From Acidobacteriaceae bacterium (GTDB lineage Bacteria; Acidobacteriota; Terriglobia; Terriglobales; Acidobacteriaceae): a DNA stretch of 15,035 nt. The notes under the pieces were generated by a model. That model searched no databases. It was not told the origin of the DNA and was given only the letters and a program-made list of their open reading frames with translations. This document shows, piece by piece, positions 7,355-14,714 of the stretch (positions are counted from its first letter, which is position 1; each line of letters begins with the position of its first letter). The stretch covers positions 1 through 15,035 of the forward strand of contig DAICZO010000285.1 in assembly GCA_027311125.1 (NCBI GenBank). The letters run 5' to 3'. Position numbers and translations under genes: made by a program.

Positions 7355-8779
7355 CTACGCGCCTGCTGCCGGTACCCGCGCAGCGACGTCAAATACCGTC
7401 GCATCCGGATTCGCAAAGAAGACCGCATGCAGACTACGCACCGCCTCCTCCACGTCATCTTCGTCGATCATGAAGCTCATGTTGATCTCGCTGGCGCCCT
7501 GCGAGATCATCCGCACATTCACATGGCTCACCGCGGTAAACACCTGTCCCGCGATTCCGTTGTGTCCGCGAATATCTTCTCCAACCAGGCATACCAGCGC
7601 CTTGCGGCCCTCGTACTTCACGTCGGCAATCTTGCCTAGCTCCGCACAAATCTCCGGCAGTCGCTGGTTCGAGTCCACCGTGAGCGATATGCTCACCTCG
7701 CTGGTCGAGACCATATCAATCGCGCACTCATACTTGTCGAAGACGTCGAACACCGCCTTCAGGTATCCGTGCGACATCAGCATCCGGCTTGCCACCACGT
7801 CGATGATCGTCAGCTTCTTCTTGGCCGCGATGCTCTTGAAGGGGCTGCTGCACTTGGCCGCCATTGCTGTGATCTTGGTGCCTTCGTTCTCGGCGTTGCG
7901 GCTGTTCAGCACCCACACCGGAATGCTCTTCTGCACGGCTGGCAGAATCGTCGCCGGATGTAGCACCTTCGCGCCAAAGTATGCCAACTCCGCGGCCTCT
8001 TCGAAGCTGATCGTCTTCACCCGCAGCGCATCCGGGCAGATGCGCGGATCGGTGGTCATAATGCCGTTCACATCGGTCCAGATCTCGATCGCCCCGGCAT
8101 ACAGACCGCCGCCTACCAGCGCCGCGGTATAGTCGCTGCCACCGCGTCCCAGTGTCGTCGTAATTCCGTCTGCATTCGACCCGATGAATCCGCCCATGAT
8201 CGGCGTCTTACCCGCTTCGATCAGCGGCAGCACCAACTCCGTCAGCCTGGCCTCAATCGCCGTCTCCTGCGGAGCCGCCTTGCCGTAGTGCGAATCCGTA
8301 ATGATGCAGGTCCGCGCATCCACGTGCACACCGTCCAGGCCCTTCTGCGTCAACGCCTCGGCCATCATCCGGCTGGACATGCGTTCACCGAAGCTGACCA
8401 CCAGGTCGTTCGTGCGCGGCGTCAACTCGCCCACCGCGGCGATTCCGCGCAGCAGGTCGTCCAGCGCATCGAACTCATTGTGCAGTACAGTCTGCAGTGC
8501 GGCCCGCACCCCATCGTCCGTTACCAGCGCCGCAGCCGTGTCGATGTGACGTGTCCGCAGGCGCGAGGCCAGTGCCAGCGCACCCGCTTTATCGCCGCGT
8601 CCGGCTGCATCCGCCGCCGCCAGCAACTGGTCCGTCACCTTCGCCATGGCCGAGACCACTACCACGGCACTCAAGCCGCGCTCGCGCCGTCCAGCCACGA
8701 TTCCAGCCGTACGCTGCATCGCCTGCGCATCTTCCACCGAGGTGCCGCCAAACTTCATCACCACCAGCGATTCGCGCAT
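7355..8779 (-). CDS. lysC: Aspartate kinase, monofunctional with ACT domains
   Basis: This enzyme phosphorylates aspartate, the entry step to lysine, threonine and methionine synthesis. From the ATG at 8777-8779 it has 474 residues. The amino-acid kinase domain opens with VVMKFGGTSV, then has a FGERMSS block for aspartate binding, GRGGSDYTA, and WTDVNGIMTTDPR. The C-terminal third is a tandem ACT region; the segment MVSTSEVSISLTVD resembles the lysine-sensing E. coli LysC/ThrA class more than the Bacillus/Corynebacterium alpha-beta class, so lysine feedback is likely. There is no fused homoserine dehydrogenase. The start is uncertain: an in-frame TTG at 8786-8788 would add three residues and overlap the asd stop as TTGA; neither start has a strong Shine-Dalgarno, which suggests translational coupling to asd. 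It lies between asd and dapB in the same operon. Confidence 0.95.
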   Translation of the reverse strand: MRESLVVMKFGGTSVEDAQAMQRTAGIVAGRRERGLSAVVVVSAMAKVTDQLLAAADAAGRGDKAGALALASRLRTRHIDTAAALVTDDGVRAALQTVLHNEFDALDDLLRGIAAVGELTPRTNDLVVSFGERMSSRMMAEALTQKGLDGVHVDARTCIITDSHYGKAAPQETAIEARLTELVLPLIEAGKTPIMGGFIGSNADGITTTLGRGGSDYTAALVGGGLYAGAIEIWTDVNGIMTTDPRICPDALRVKTISFEEAAELAYFGAKVLHPATILPAVQKSIPVWVLNSRNAENEGTKITAMAAKCSSPFKSIAAKKKLTIIDVVASRMLMSHGYLKAVFDVFDKYECAIDMVSTSEVSISLTVDSNQRLPEICAELGKIADVKYEGRKALVCLVGEDIRGHNGIAGQVFTAVSHVNVRMISQGASEINMSFMIDEDDVEEAVRSLHAVFFANPDATVFDVAARVPAAGA

Positions 8780-8784
8780 CGTAT

Positions 8785-9888
8785 TCAAGCGGTCACCGCC
8801 ACCGACGCCGTTGGCCTTGCAACCCCCAGCTTATCCAGCTTGCCCAGTCGTGCCAGCACTTCGGCGTTCAACACCGCTGCACCAGCAGCACCGCGAATCG
8901 TATTGTGCGACAGCACCACAAACTTCCAGTCCAGCAGGCTGCACTCGCGCAAACGTCCTACCGTGGCTGCCATACCATGACCGCGCATCCGGTCCAGGCG
9001 TGGCTGCGGACGGTCCACCGCAGCGTCGTACTCCACCGGCTGCTCCGGCGCCAGGTGCAGATGCTGTCCTAGCAGCGGATTGAACTCGCTCCACGCTGCC
9101 AGTACTTCTTCCCGTGTAGCCTTCTTGCGGAACTTGATGCTCACGCACTCGGTATGGCCATCTTCCACCGGCACGCGGTTGCAGTGCGCGCTCACCTTGG
9201 CATCCAGCATCTCGAACCGGCCGCCGCGCAGACTGCCCAGCAGCTTGTTCACTTCTTCCTGCAGCTTCTCTTCTTCGTTCTTTATGTACGGAACAACGTT
9301 GCCCAGAATATCCAACGAGGCCACGCCCGGATAGCCCGCGCCGCTGACTGCCTGCATCGTGCTCACAAACAAACTCTCGATACCAAACCGTTCTTCCAGC
9401 GGCTTCAGCGCCATCACCAGCCCGATCGCGCAGCAGTTTGGATTGGTCACAATGTACCCACCGCTCTGCTTCCGCCAGCTCTGCGATTCGATCATCTCCA
9501 GATGGTCGGAGTTCACCTCCGGCACGACCAGCGGTACGTCCTCAACCATGCGGAACGCGCTGGAGTTCGAGATCACCGCACATCCGGCTGCTGCAAACTT
9601 CGGCTCCAGCTCTCGCGCAATATCCGCATCCAGTGCAGCGAAGATAATCTTCGGCAGTTCGCCTACACAGCCTTCCGGCACGTTGGGCTGCACCGTCATG
9701 GCGGCAATCCTGGCCGGCAGCGGCGTATCCAGCTTCCACTTGCACGCTTCACCGTAGGTCTTGCCCGCGCTGCGATCGCTCGCCGCGAGCCACGCAATCT
9801 CAAACCACGGATGATTGCTCAACAATTGAATGAATCGTTGCCCGACCATGCCGGTCGCGCCGAGAATGCCAACCTTACGCCGTTCCAT
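8785..9888 (-). CDS. asd: Aspartate-semialdehyde dehydrogenase (archaeal/fungal-like type)
   Basis: Asd reduces aspartyl phosphate to aspartate semialdehyde with NADPH. The 367-residue protein begins RKVGILGATGMVGQRF, with the nucleotide-binding GATGMVG at 10-16. The catalytic cysteine is Cys152 in NPNCC, and the active-site histidine is His245 in HCNRVPVEDGH. The NRVPVEDGHTECVS block and the length are those of the archaeal/yeast-like ASADH group rather than the E. coli type. The ATG at 9886-9888 has a GGAG Shine-Dalgarno six bases away. It is the first gene of the tight asd-lysC-dapB run, with a candidate promoter in the 84-bp gap upstream. Its stop (8785-8787) is at the lysC start, so lysC translation is probably coupled. 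Confidence 0.96.
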   Translation of the reverse strand: MERRKVGILGATGMVGQRFIQLLSNHPWFEIAWLAASDRSAGKTYGEACKWKLDTPLPARIAAMTVQPNVPEGCVGELPKIIFAALDADIARELEPKFAAAGCAVISNSSAFRMVEDVPLVVPEVNSDHLEMIESQSWRKQSGGYIVTNPNCCAIGLVMALKPLEERFGIESLFVSTMQAVSGAGYPGVASLDILGNVVPYIKNEEEKLQEEVNKLLGSLRGGRFEMLDAKVSAHCNRVPVEDGHTECVSIKFRKKATREEVLAAWSEFNPLLGQHLHLAPEQPVEYDAAVDRPQPRLDRMRGHGMAATVGRLRECSLLDWKFVVLSHNTIRGAAGAAVLNAEVLARLGKLDKLGVARPTASVAVTA

Positions 9889-9926
9889 GAATCTCCGCTC
9901 TGCTACGAGTTTTTTTCTATCTGCTT

Positions 9927-9956
9927 AGGATAACGCGCCACGGTTCCAGCCGTCAT
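9927..9956 (-). promoter_or_regulatory. Candidate sigma-70-type promoter for asd-lysC-dapB
   Basis: On the minus strand ATGACG (9951-9956, four of six matches to TTGACA) is followed after 18 bases by TATCCT (9927-9932, four of six to TATAAT). It lies in the gap between the small membrane protein gene and asd and would give a leader of about 30 bases that includes a run of seven A. The match is moderate, so this is a suggestion only. The gap is too short for a lysine riboswitch. Confidence 0.3.
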
Positions 9957-9972
9957 CTGAGATGCGTGCAGT

Positions 9973-10275
9973 TCATCCGTCGCTGCGCCGTCGCCTCCGC
10001 GTCTGGTAGCCACCAGAACCGCCCCAGACCATCAATGCCACGACCAGATGAATCACAAACCAAAGGCTGATGCCCTGGTCTACATAAATTAAAAACAGAA
10101 TCAAAATCCGCGGCAGAAACACCCCAAACGCCAGCGGCACCAACCCATGCAGATGGAAGGGAAGCAGCGTCCCTTGCAGCCAGCCCACCACGAGCGCCAC
10201 TCGCGGCAGAAACAGCGCGAAGATCAAAAACCACAACGGTAAATAATGCACGACGTGCAGCACTTGCAAGTCCAT
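9973..10275 (-). CDS. Small three-helix membrane protein of unknown function
   Basis: I do not recognise this 100-residue protein. It has three probable membrane helices (about 12-32, 44-64 and 69-85) and ends in a basic tail with five consecutive arginines (93-97), likely cytoplasmic. The motif FLPR occurs twice, at 22-25 and 53-56, each in an F-x-x-FLPR-hydrophobic context, and LWF followed by a hydrophobic residue and Ile begins both helix 1 and helix 3 (14-18 and 71-75), hinting at internal repetition. The ATG at 10273-10275 has an AGGTAGGG Shine-Dalgarno. It sits between the copper-site lipoprotein gene (61 bp upstream) and asd (84 bp downstream), and it may be cotranscribed with the lipoprotein. 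No catalytic or metal motif is evident. Confidence 0.75.
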   Translation of the reverse strand: MDLQVLHVVHYLPLWFLIFALFLPRVALVVGWLQGTLLPFHLHGLVPLAFGVFLPRILILFLIYVDQGISLWFVIHLVVALMVWGGSGGYQTRRRRRSDG

Positions 10276-10336
10276 GGCAACCCTACCTTTCAGTGGTTCT
10301 CATTCATACCATCCGTCCTACGCTGGACGCACCCGC

Positions 10337-11134
10337 TTATTTCATCGAGTAGCTGAAGCTGGCCTTGGCTGTTTCATGCGCTGCGACCGTCAGATTTAGC
10401 GTCTGCTCGCCCAGCTTCTCATGCACCGCACCCAGCACGTAGTTTCCCGCTGGCAAACCCTTGATCTCGAAGTGTCCGTTCGCGTCCGTCACGGCAAAGA
10501 ACGGCGTCTCTGCAACATTGATAAACGCATTCATCCACGGATGGTTGTTGCATCGCACCGGAATCATCATCTCCGCATGGTCAAACGTCACCTGTTTGGG
10601 TGCGCCCTTCGGCCCTTGCGAGACGTCGATGGCCTGCTCGCCAACCGTCACCGGCATGGTGTGGATGTTGTGCATCGTCACATCGGAGTTACGAAACTCG
10701 ACCGATCCTCCGCGCATCAACGCGATGACATGGGGCGAGTAGCGGCAGCCAATCTGGTCCATCACCACTGGCGTGGTTGTCGTTGATGGTGCGGTCAACG
10801 CGACCGCCGGCCCACTCTTGACATACACGTACACATTGGCCAGGCCGCTGTCGTGCACCACGTACTGCTCGGAGTAGTTGTCGCCGCCGCCAGACATGCC
10901 GCACGCCGGGTCCTGACTCATGTCGATCTGCACCCGCGCCGGTGGCTTGCCCACAAACTTCACCGTGCCCTCCAGATCGCCCAGTGTCGCCGGGTCCAGC
11001 GGAGAGACCACAGCCTTCGTGCCCTTGCCGATCACCGCGCCCTGCCGCACCGCGGCATCCGGCTTACAACCCACCAGCACGCCACACAGACACATGGCCG
11101 CACCGGCCACAACCAACCCAGACATCCGCTTCAT
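10337..11134 (-). CDS. Amicyanin-like cupredoxin lipoprotein with C-terminal carboxypeptidase-regulatory-like domain
   Basis: This is a predicted exported lipoprotein of 265 residues. The signal peptide ends in a lipobox LVGC with lipidated Cys23. A cupredoxin-like domain (about 125-210) carries a type 1 copper set: His155 in MHNIH, and Cys195, His198 and Met201 in CNNHPWM. The C-x2-H-P-x-M ligand loop and the HN-x-H strand closely resemble amicyanin. A region at about 210-262 containing GHFEIKGLPAGNYVL looks like a carboxypeptidase regulatory-like (transthyretin-like) beta-sandwich. The first part (52-115) has beta character with extra cysteines at 79 and 130. I chose the ATG at 11132-11134 because GGAGG precedes it and the signal peptide then starts correctly; the frame extends 13 codons further upstream. 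It follows the isocitrate dehydrogenase gene by 49 bp. A periplasmic electron-transfer or copper-binding role is likely; the partner is unknown. Confidence 0.82.
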   Translation of the reverse strand: MKRMSGLVVAGAAMCLCGVLVGCKPDAAVRQGAVIGKGTKAVVSPLDPATLGDLEGTVKFVGKPPARVQIDMSQDPACGMSGGGDNYSEQYVVHDSGLANVYVYVKSGPAVALTAPSTTTTPVVMDQIGCRYSPHVIALMRGGSVEFRNSDVTMHNIHTMPVTVGEQAIDVSQGPKGAPKQVTFDHAEMMIPVRCNNHPWMNAFINVAETPFFAVTDANGHFEIKGLPAGNYVLGAVHEKLGEQTLNLTVAAHETAKASFSYSMK

Positions 11135-11183
11135 ACTTCCTCCGCAAACCATTACGATGCAGGAACCGCCCATCAGGTACGAG

Positions 11184-12233
11184 CTAAACCGCCGCCGCTA
11201 CCGGAGACTGCAAGGCCGCCAGCACTGAGTCCGTGAACGCTCGGGTGCCGCTGGTGCCGCCGACGTCCTTCGTCAGCGTCTTGCCCTCGGCATACACCTG
11301 CTCGATGGCCGCCTGTACGCGTTCTGCGGTCTCACCTTCGTTCAGGTGGTGCAGCATCAGCACCGCGCTCTGTAGCAGGGCTGTCGGATTCGCCAGCCCC
11401 TTACCGGCGATGTCCGGAGCCGAGCCGTGTACCGCCTCAAAGATCGCGCACTCCGTGCCCAGGTTCGCACCTGGAACCAGTCCCAGACCGCCCACAAACG
11501 CGCTGCACAGATCGCTCAGAATATCGCCGTACAGATTCTCCGTCAGCAGAATGTCGTACTGGTACGGGTTCATCACCAACTGCATGCAGGTATTGTCCAC
11601 AATGTGCTCGTGGTAATCGATCTCGCTAAAACCCTCATGCACCTTCCGGCAGCAACTGAGAAACAGTCCGTCCGACAGCTTCATGATGTTGGCTTTGTGG
11701 ATCGCATGCACCTTCTTGCGTCCGTGCTTGCGGGCGTAATCAAAGGCAAACTTCGCGATCCGCGTCGAACCCTTCTCCGTAATAATCTTCAGCGCCTGAA
11801 CCACCCCCGGCACCACCACATGCTCCAGACCGGCGTACAGGTCTTCCATGTTCTCGCGCACGATGATGATGTCCAGTCCCGGATAACGCGTCTTCAGGCC
11901 TGGCAGATTCTTTACCGGACGAAAATTCGCGAACAGCTCAAACTTCTGTCGCAGCGTCACATTGATCGACGAGAAGCCGCCACCGATCGGCGTCGTCACC
12001 GGCCCCTTCAGCGCCACCCGGTCCTCTTCGATCGAGTCGTAGAGAGCCTTCGGAATATACTCGCCCGTCTGCTCGAAGGCCTCGGCCCCGGCTGCAAAGC
12101 GATGCCACTCAAACGCGACCCCGGTCGCCGCACCAGCCGTTTCCAGAATCTCTACCGTCGCGCCGGAGACCTCAGGACCAATCCCATCGCCTGGAATCAA
12201 CGTAATCTCATGTGTTCGCTTTACTGTCGTCAT
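11184..12233 (-). CDS. NAD-dependent isocitrate dehydrogenase
   Basis: This encodes a beta-decarboxylating dehydrogenase that converts isocitrate to 2-oxoglutarate in the TCA cycle. The 349 residues fit the short NAD-IDH/IDH3-like type. LIPGDGIGPE is at 12-21. The substrate block has Ser89 and Asn91 in SSINVTLRQ, then Arg95 and Arg105, which points to isocitrate rather than 3-isopropylmalate. RENMEDLYAG (126-135), Lys180 in HKAN, and the metal aspartates Asp237 and Asp241 in NLYGDILSD are all present. HGSAPDIAGKG at 269-279, with Asp274, indicates NAD rather than NADP. Homoisocitrate or isopropylmalate dehydrogenase are less likely alternatives. The ATG at 12231-12233 has GGGAG some eleven bases upstream. 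Two copies of an 11-bp direct repeat lie in the 79-bp gap before it. Confidence 0.88.
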   Translation of the reverse strand: MTTVKRTHEITLIPGDGIGPEVSGATVEILETAGAATGVAFEWHRFAAGAEAFEQTGEYIPKALYDSIEEDRVALKGPVTTPIGGGFSSINVTLRQKFELFANFRPVKNLPGLKTRYPGLDIIIVRENMEDLYAGLEHVVVPGVVQALKIITEKGSTRIAKFAFDYARKHGRKKVHAIHKANIMKLSDGLFLSCCRKVHEGFSEIDYHEHIVDNTCMQLVMNPYQYDILLTENLYGDILSDLCSAFVGGLGLVPGANLGTECAIFEAVHGSAPDIAGKGLANPTALLQSAVLMLHHLNEGETAERVQAAIEQVYAEGKTLTKDVGGTSGTRAFTDSVLAALQSPVAAAV

Positions 12234-12260
12234 GCCTGTCTGCTCTCCCGGATCAAATAA

Positions 12261-12293
12261 GTTCAGTCGTTCGTGGATTTATGTACAGTCGTT
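12261..12293. repeat. Pair of 11-bp direct repeats, 22 bp apart, upstream of the isocitrate dehydrogenase gene
   Basis: Plus-strand GTTCAGTCGTT at 12261-12271 recurs as GTACAGTCGTT at 12283-12293, ten of eleven bases identical and spaced 22 bp start to start, two helical turns. Both lie between nrdR and the isocitrate dehydrogenase gene, 28-60 bp ahead of the latter's start codon. The helical phasing suggests a regulator binding to one DNA face, but no regulator is identified. Confidence 0.45.
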
Positions 12294-12312
12294 TCTATTT
12301 CTATGTCGCCTG

Positions 12313-12786
12313 CTAACGTCGCTTCTTCGGATCTTTGCCGCTCAATAACTCTTCCAGCTCCGCCTTGAACTCTCGTACATCCTTGAAGTCGCGATACACG
12401 CTCGCAAACCGGATGTAGGCCACCGTGTCGATGTCCTTCAACCGCGTCATGATCAACTCGCCAATCTCGCTCGTTGAGCGTTCCCGCTCGGGCGAATCCA
12501 CCACATAGGCTTCGGTCTCGTCGACAATCTGCTCCAGCTTCACCGCAGGCACAGGCCGCTTCTCGCACGCGTGCAGCAGCCCGTTCAGCACCTTCTGCCG
12601 ATCAAACTTCTCCCGCCGGCCTTCTTTTTTAACCACCATGTACGGGATCTCATCGATCCGCTCGTACGTCGTAAACCGTTTGTTGCAACCCTCGCACTCG
12701 CGCCGCCGACGAATCGAATCCGCCTCTTTACTCTCGCGTGAATCTACAACTCGATCCTGGATAAAACCACAATAAGGACACTTCAT
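12313..12786 (-). CDS. nrdR: Transcriptional repressor NrdR
   Basis: NrdR is the ATP/dATP-sensing zinc repressor of ribonucleotide reductase genes. The 157-residue protein matches the family length of about 150-160. The zinc ribbon has Cys3/Cys6 (MKCPYCG) and Cys31/Cys34 (ECEGC), with the family's DSR and RRRREC segments between. An ATP-cone domain follows at about 49-139, opening with MVVKKEGRREKFDRQK and ending with AYIRFASVYRDFKD. The C-terminus is lysine/arginine rich. The start is fixed by the conserved N-terminal MKCPYC at 12784-12786, yet no clear Shine-Dalgarno precedes it; a TAGAAT hexamer (12799-12804) lies only 12 bases upstream. No NrdR box or ribonucleotide reductase gene is visible in the window, so its targets lie elsewhere. 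Confidence 0.97.
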   Translation of the reverse strand: MKCPYCGFIQDRVVDSRESKEADSIRRRRECEGCNKRFTTYERIDEIPYMVVKKEGRREKFDRQKVLNGLLHACEKRPVPAVKLEQIVDETEAYVVDSPERERSTSEIGELIMTRLKDIDTVAYIRFASVYRDFKDVREFKAELEELLSGKDPKKRR

Positions 12787-12826
12787 CGGATTGATACGAT
12801 TCTAGCAGTGGCCGCAACTACTACCG

Positions 12827-13864
12827 CTAAACCTGCTCCACCGCCGCCGCTTCGCTCTCCTGCGCGACCTTCTTCAGGCTCACGTGCTCCAGCCGCGCAT
12901 ACGCCAGTCCTGTGGGGATAATGCATAGAAACGTCACCACCAGCAGCATCGCGCCACACGCCGTCGCGTCTTCGACCGGGGCTCCGTAGAACTCATGCAT
13001 CGCCGTCGCTGTCACCGCAATCTGCGTGAACCAGCCGATAATCGGCAACTGCAGCAGCGACCCGCCGATACTCGCCGCCATCAGCAGCATCGTGCGCGAG
13101 TAGGTCAGCCCCGCCAACTCCGGCGTCTGCACAAAGGCATGTGCGGTCTGCAGGTACGCCCCGCCGATCATGCCCCACATCGCCAGTGAGATCACCAGCA
13201 CCAACCCGAAGTCCCGCAGCGACGAGAGCGCATTCAGCCCATCCCGAAATCCCACAATCTTGCTCGCAATGCCTTCCGCCAGCGGCTTGGAGAGGCCGCC
13301 CAGCGTCACCCGCGCAAATCCCGCCACCGCACCCCCAGCAACCCGCACGACCAACGCAAAAATCGCCAGGAACGCCGTCAGGGCCAGGCTCACCAGCCCG
13401 GCTTTTACAAACACCTCATGATGAGGCAGGTCCTTGGGGGTGAATGCCAGCGCACTCGAAAAGATCACCGCCGCCGCGCCCAGGTCGAACATCCGCTCAA
13501 TCGTGTACACCGCGATCTGCGAACTCAGCGGCAACTGGATCCGCTTCGCCACCAGGTACGGTCGCGTCAGGTCTGCCAGTCGGCCAAACAGCGCCACAGC
13601 CGTAAACCCGATAAATTGTGACCCCAGCAAAGCACTGGGCGCCACCTTCTTGGTCGGCGCCACAAATACCGACCAGCGCACTGCCCGCAACCAGTACGTC
13701 GCATAGATCAGCGCAATGCCCGCGGCAATATGCCTCAGGCTGACATGCTGCAACTGCTGCCAGAATGTTCCCCAGTTAAACTGAATCTTGTCGCGAAACA
13801 GCACCACCACCACGACCAGCACCACCACGCCGGCAAACCAAAGAACACCGTTACGATTCTTCAT
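12827..13864 (-). CDS. YbhN/UPF0104 family multi-pass membrane protein (LPG synthase transmembrane-like)
   Basis: This 345-residue integral membrane protein belongs to the family related to the N-terminal flippase-like half of MprF (lysylphosphatidylglycerol synthase TM region, AglD/YbhN). A strongly hydrophobic first helix spans about 7-23, followed by several others (about 43-60, 80-95, 118-140, 152-175, 210-235, and more near the C-terminus). The family signature is the stretch GRLADLTRPYLVAKR (94-108) followed by a TIERMFDL segment (121-128), where conserved arginines and acidic residues lie. There is no soluble aminoacyltransferase domain. The probable role is transport or flipping of a lipid-linked substrate, which cannot be named. 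The ATG at 13862-13864 has AAGGA close by. It is 44 bp downstream of the lytic transglycosylase gene and 40 bp upstream of nrdR. Confidence 0.87.
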   Translation of the reverse strand: MKNRNGVLWFAGVVVLVVVVVLFRDKIQFNWGTFWQQLQHVSLRHIAAGIALIYATYWLRAVRWSVFVAPTKKVAPSALLGSQFIGFTAVALFGRLADLTRPYLVAKRIQLPLSSQIAVYTIERMFDLGAAAVIFSSALAFTPKDLPHHEVFVKAGLVSLALTAFLAIFALVVRVAGGAVAGFARVTLGGLSKPLAEGIASKIVGFRDGLNALSSLRDFGLVLVISLAMWGMIGGAYLQTAHAFVQTPELAGLTYSRTMLLMAASIGGSLLQLPIIGWFTQIAVTATAMHEFYGAPVEDATACGAMLLVVTFLCIIPTGLAYARLEHVSLKKVAQESEAAAVEQV

Positions 13865-13908
13865 AGCTTCCTTAATCTACGCGCAGACTCTGCCGCTGCC
13901 CACCAAAT

Positions 13909-14634
13909 CTACTGCACTCTGGCCGTCAGTTCCATCTGCTTGCGCCGGTTGAACTCCCGAATCACCCGCGCGACGTATGCCCGCGTCTCCCGGTACGGAG
14001 GCACGCCACGATACCGGTCCACTGCCGCCGGACCAGCGTTGTACGCCGCCAGTGCCAGCGCAGCATTGTCGTGATATCGCGTCAGCAACGCATCCAGATA
14101 CGCCGTTCCGCCAGCGATATTCTGCGCCGGCTGGAAGGCATCCTGCACACCCAGTTCACTCGCAGTTCCGGGCATCAGTTGCATCAGCCCGCGTGCCCCG
14201 GTTCGCGACACCGCCCGCACCTGCCCGCCGCTCTCTGCCCGGACCACACTCGCCAGTAGATCTTCATCGATGTGGTGGGCTGCCCCGGCATGGGCCAGCA
14301 TCTCGTGCATCTCAGCCCGGGTCAGTTCGACCGCAGGAGCTGGCAAGCTGGCTGTTGCAGCATGTGTAACCGTTACAGGCACAATTGGCGGAAGCGCATC
14401 GGCGATCGGCTCAACCCGCAGGATCGCATCCGCAGCCACTTCCAGATAGCCGCCCTCTTCGCCCGTCATGTACAGGCGGACACGGTCGCCAACAGCAGCC
14501 TGGCCCACACAGTCCAGCTCAAATCCATTGCGCAGCGTAATATGCTCGGCCGCCTGCGCAGCCGAAGTCAGACCTGCCAGCAATAGCATTGCCGTCAGAA
14601 CACCGGTCGCCGTCAGCTTAGCCGTCGTCAGCAT
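13909..14634 (-). CDS. Secreted lytic transglycosylase (SLT/goose-lysozyme-like domain)
   Basis: This enzyme cleaves peptidoglycan glycan strands in the periplasm. From the ATG at 14632-14634 it has 241 residues. A Sec signal peptide of about 29 residues (MLTTAKLTATG... to AQA) precedes a short beta-rich region (about 30-76, starting HITLRNGFELDC) and a proline/alanine linker. The SLT domain covers about 103-230: catalytic Glu134 in VRAESGG, the GLMQLMPGT motif at 149-157, a QN-IAGG-YL block, and AYNAGP at 198-203. I prefer this ATG over an in-frame TTG at 14670 because GGAAAG lies directly upstream and the signal peptide then begins normally. It lies 80 bp downstream of the HAD gene stop and 44 bp upstream of the YbhN-like gene. 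The exact SLT subfamily is uncertain. Confidence 0.92.
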   Translation of the reverse strand: MLTTAKLTATGVLTAMLLLAGLTSAAQAAEHITLRNGFELDCVGQAAVGDRVRLYMTGEEGGYLEVAADAILRVEPIADALPPIVPVTVTHAATASLPAPAVELTRAEMHEMLAHAGAAHHIDEDLLASVVRAESGGQVRAVSRTGARGLMQLMPGTASELGVQDAFQPAQNIAGGTAYLDALLTRYHDNAALALAAYNAGPAAVDRYRGVPPYRETRAYVARVIREFNRRKQMELTARVQ

Positions 14635-14714
14635 CTTTCCGCTCGCGTTGCCTCGTATCGCCACCCTCAAAGCCTATCACCGTGCTTTGACTCCCGGCGC
14701 GCCACCGGCTCCCA

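Noticed and set aside
6984..8132. 382-codon plus-strand open frame
   Set aside because: It runs antisense across dapB and lysC, both unmistakable on the minus strand, and has a serine/alanine-rich composition with no recognisable domain.
9889..9972. Possible lysine riboswitch upstream of asd-lysC
   Set aside because: The gap is only 84 bp, far shorter than an L-box (about 170 bases), and no conserved L-box elements are visible.
10276..10336. CGTCC/GGACG inverted repeat after the lipoprotein gene as a terminator
   Set aside because: The stem is only five pairs and no T-run follows, so it is not supported.
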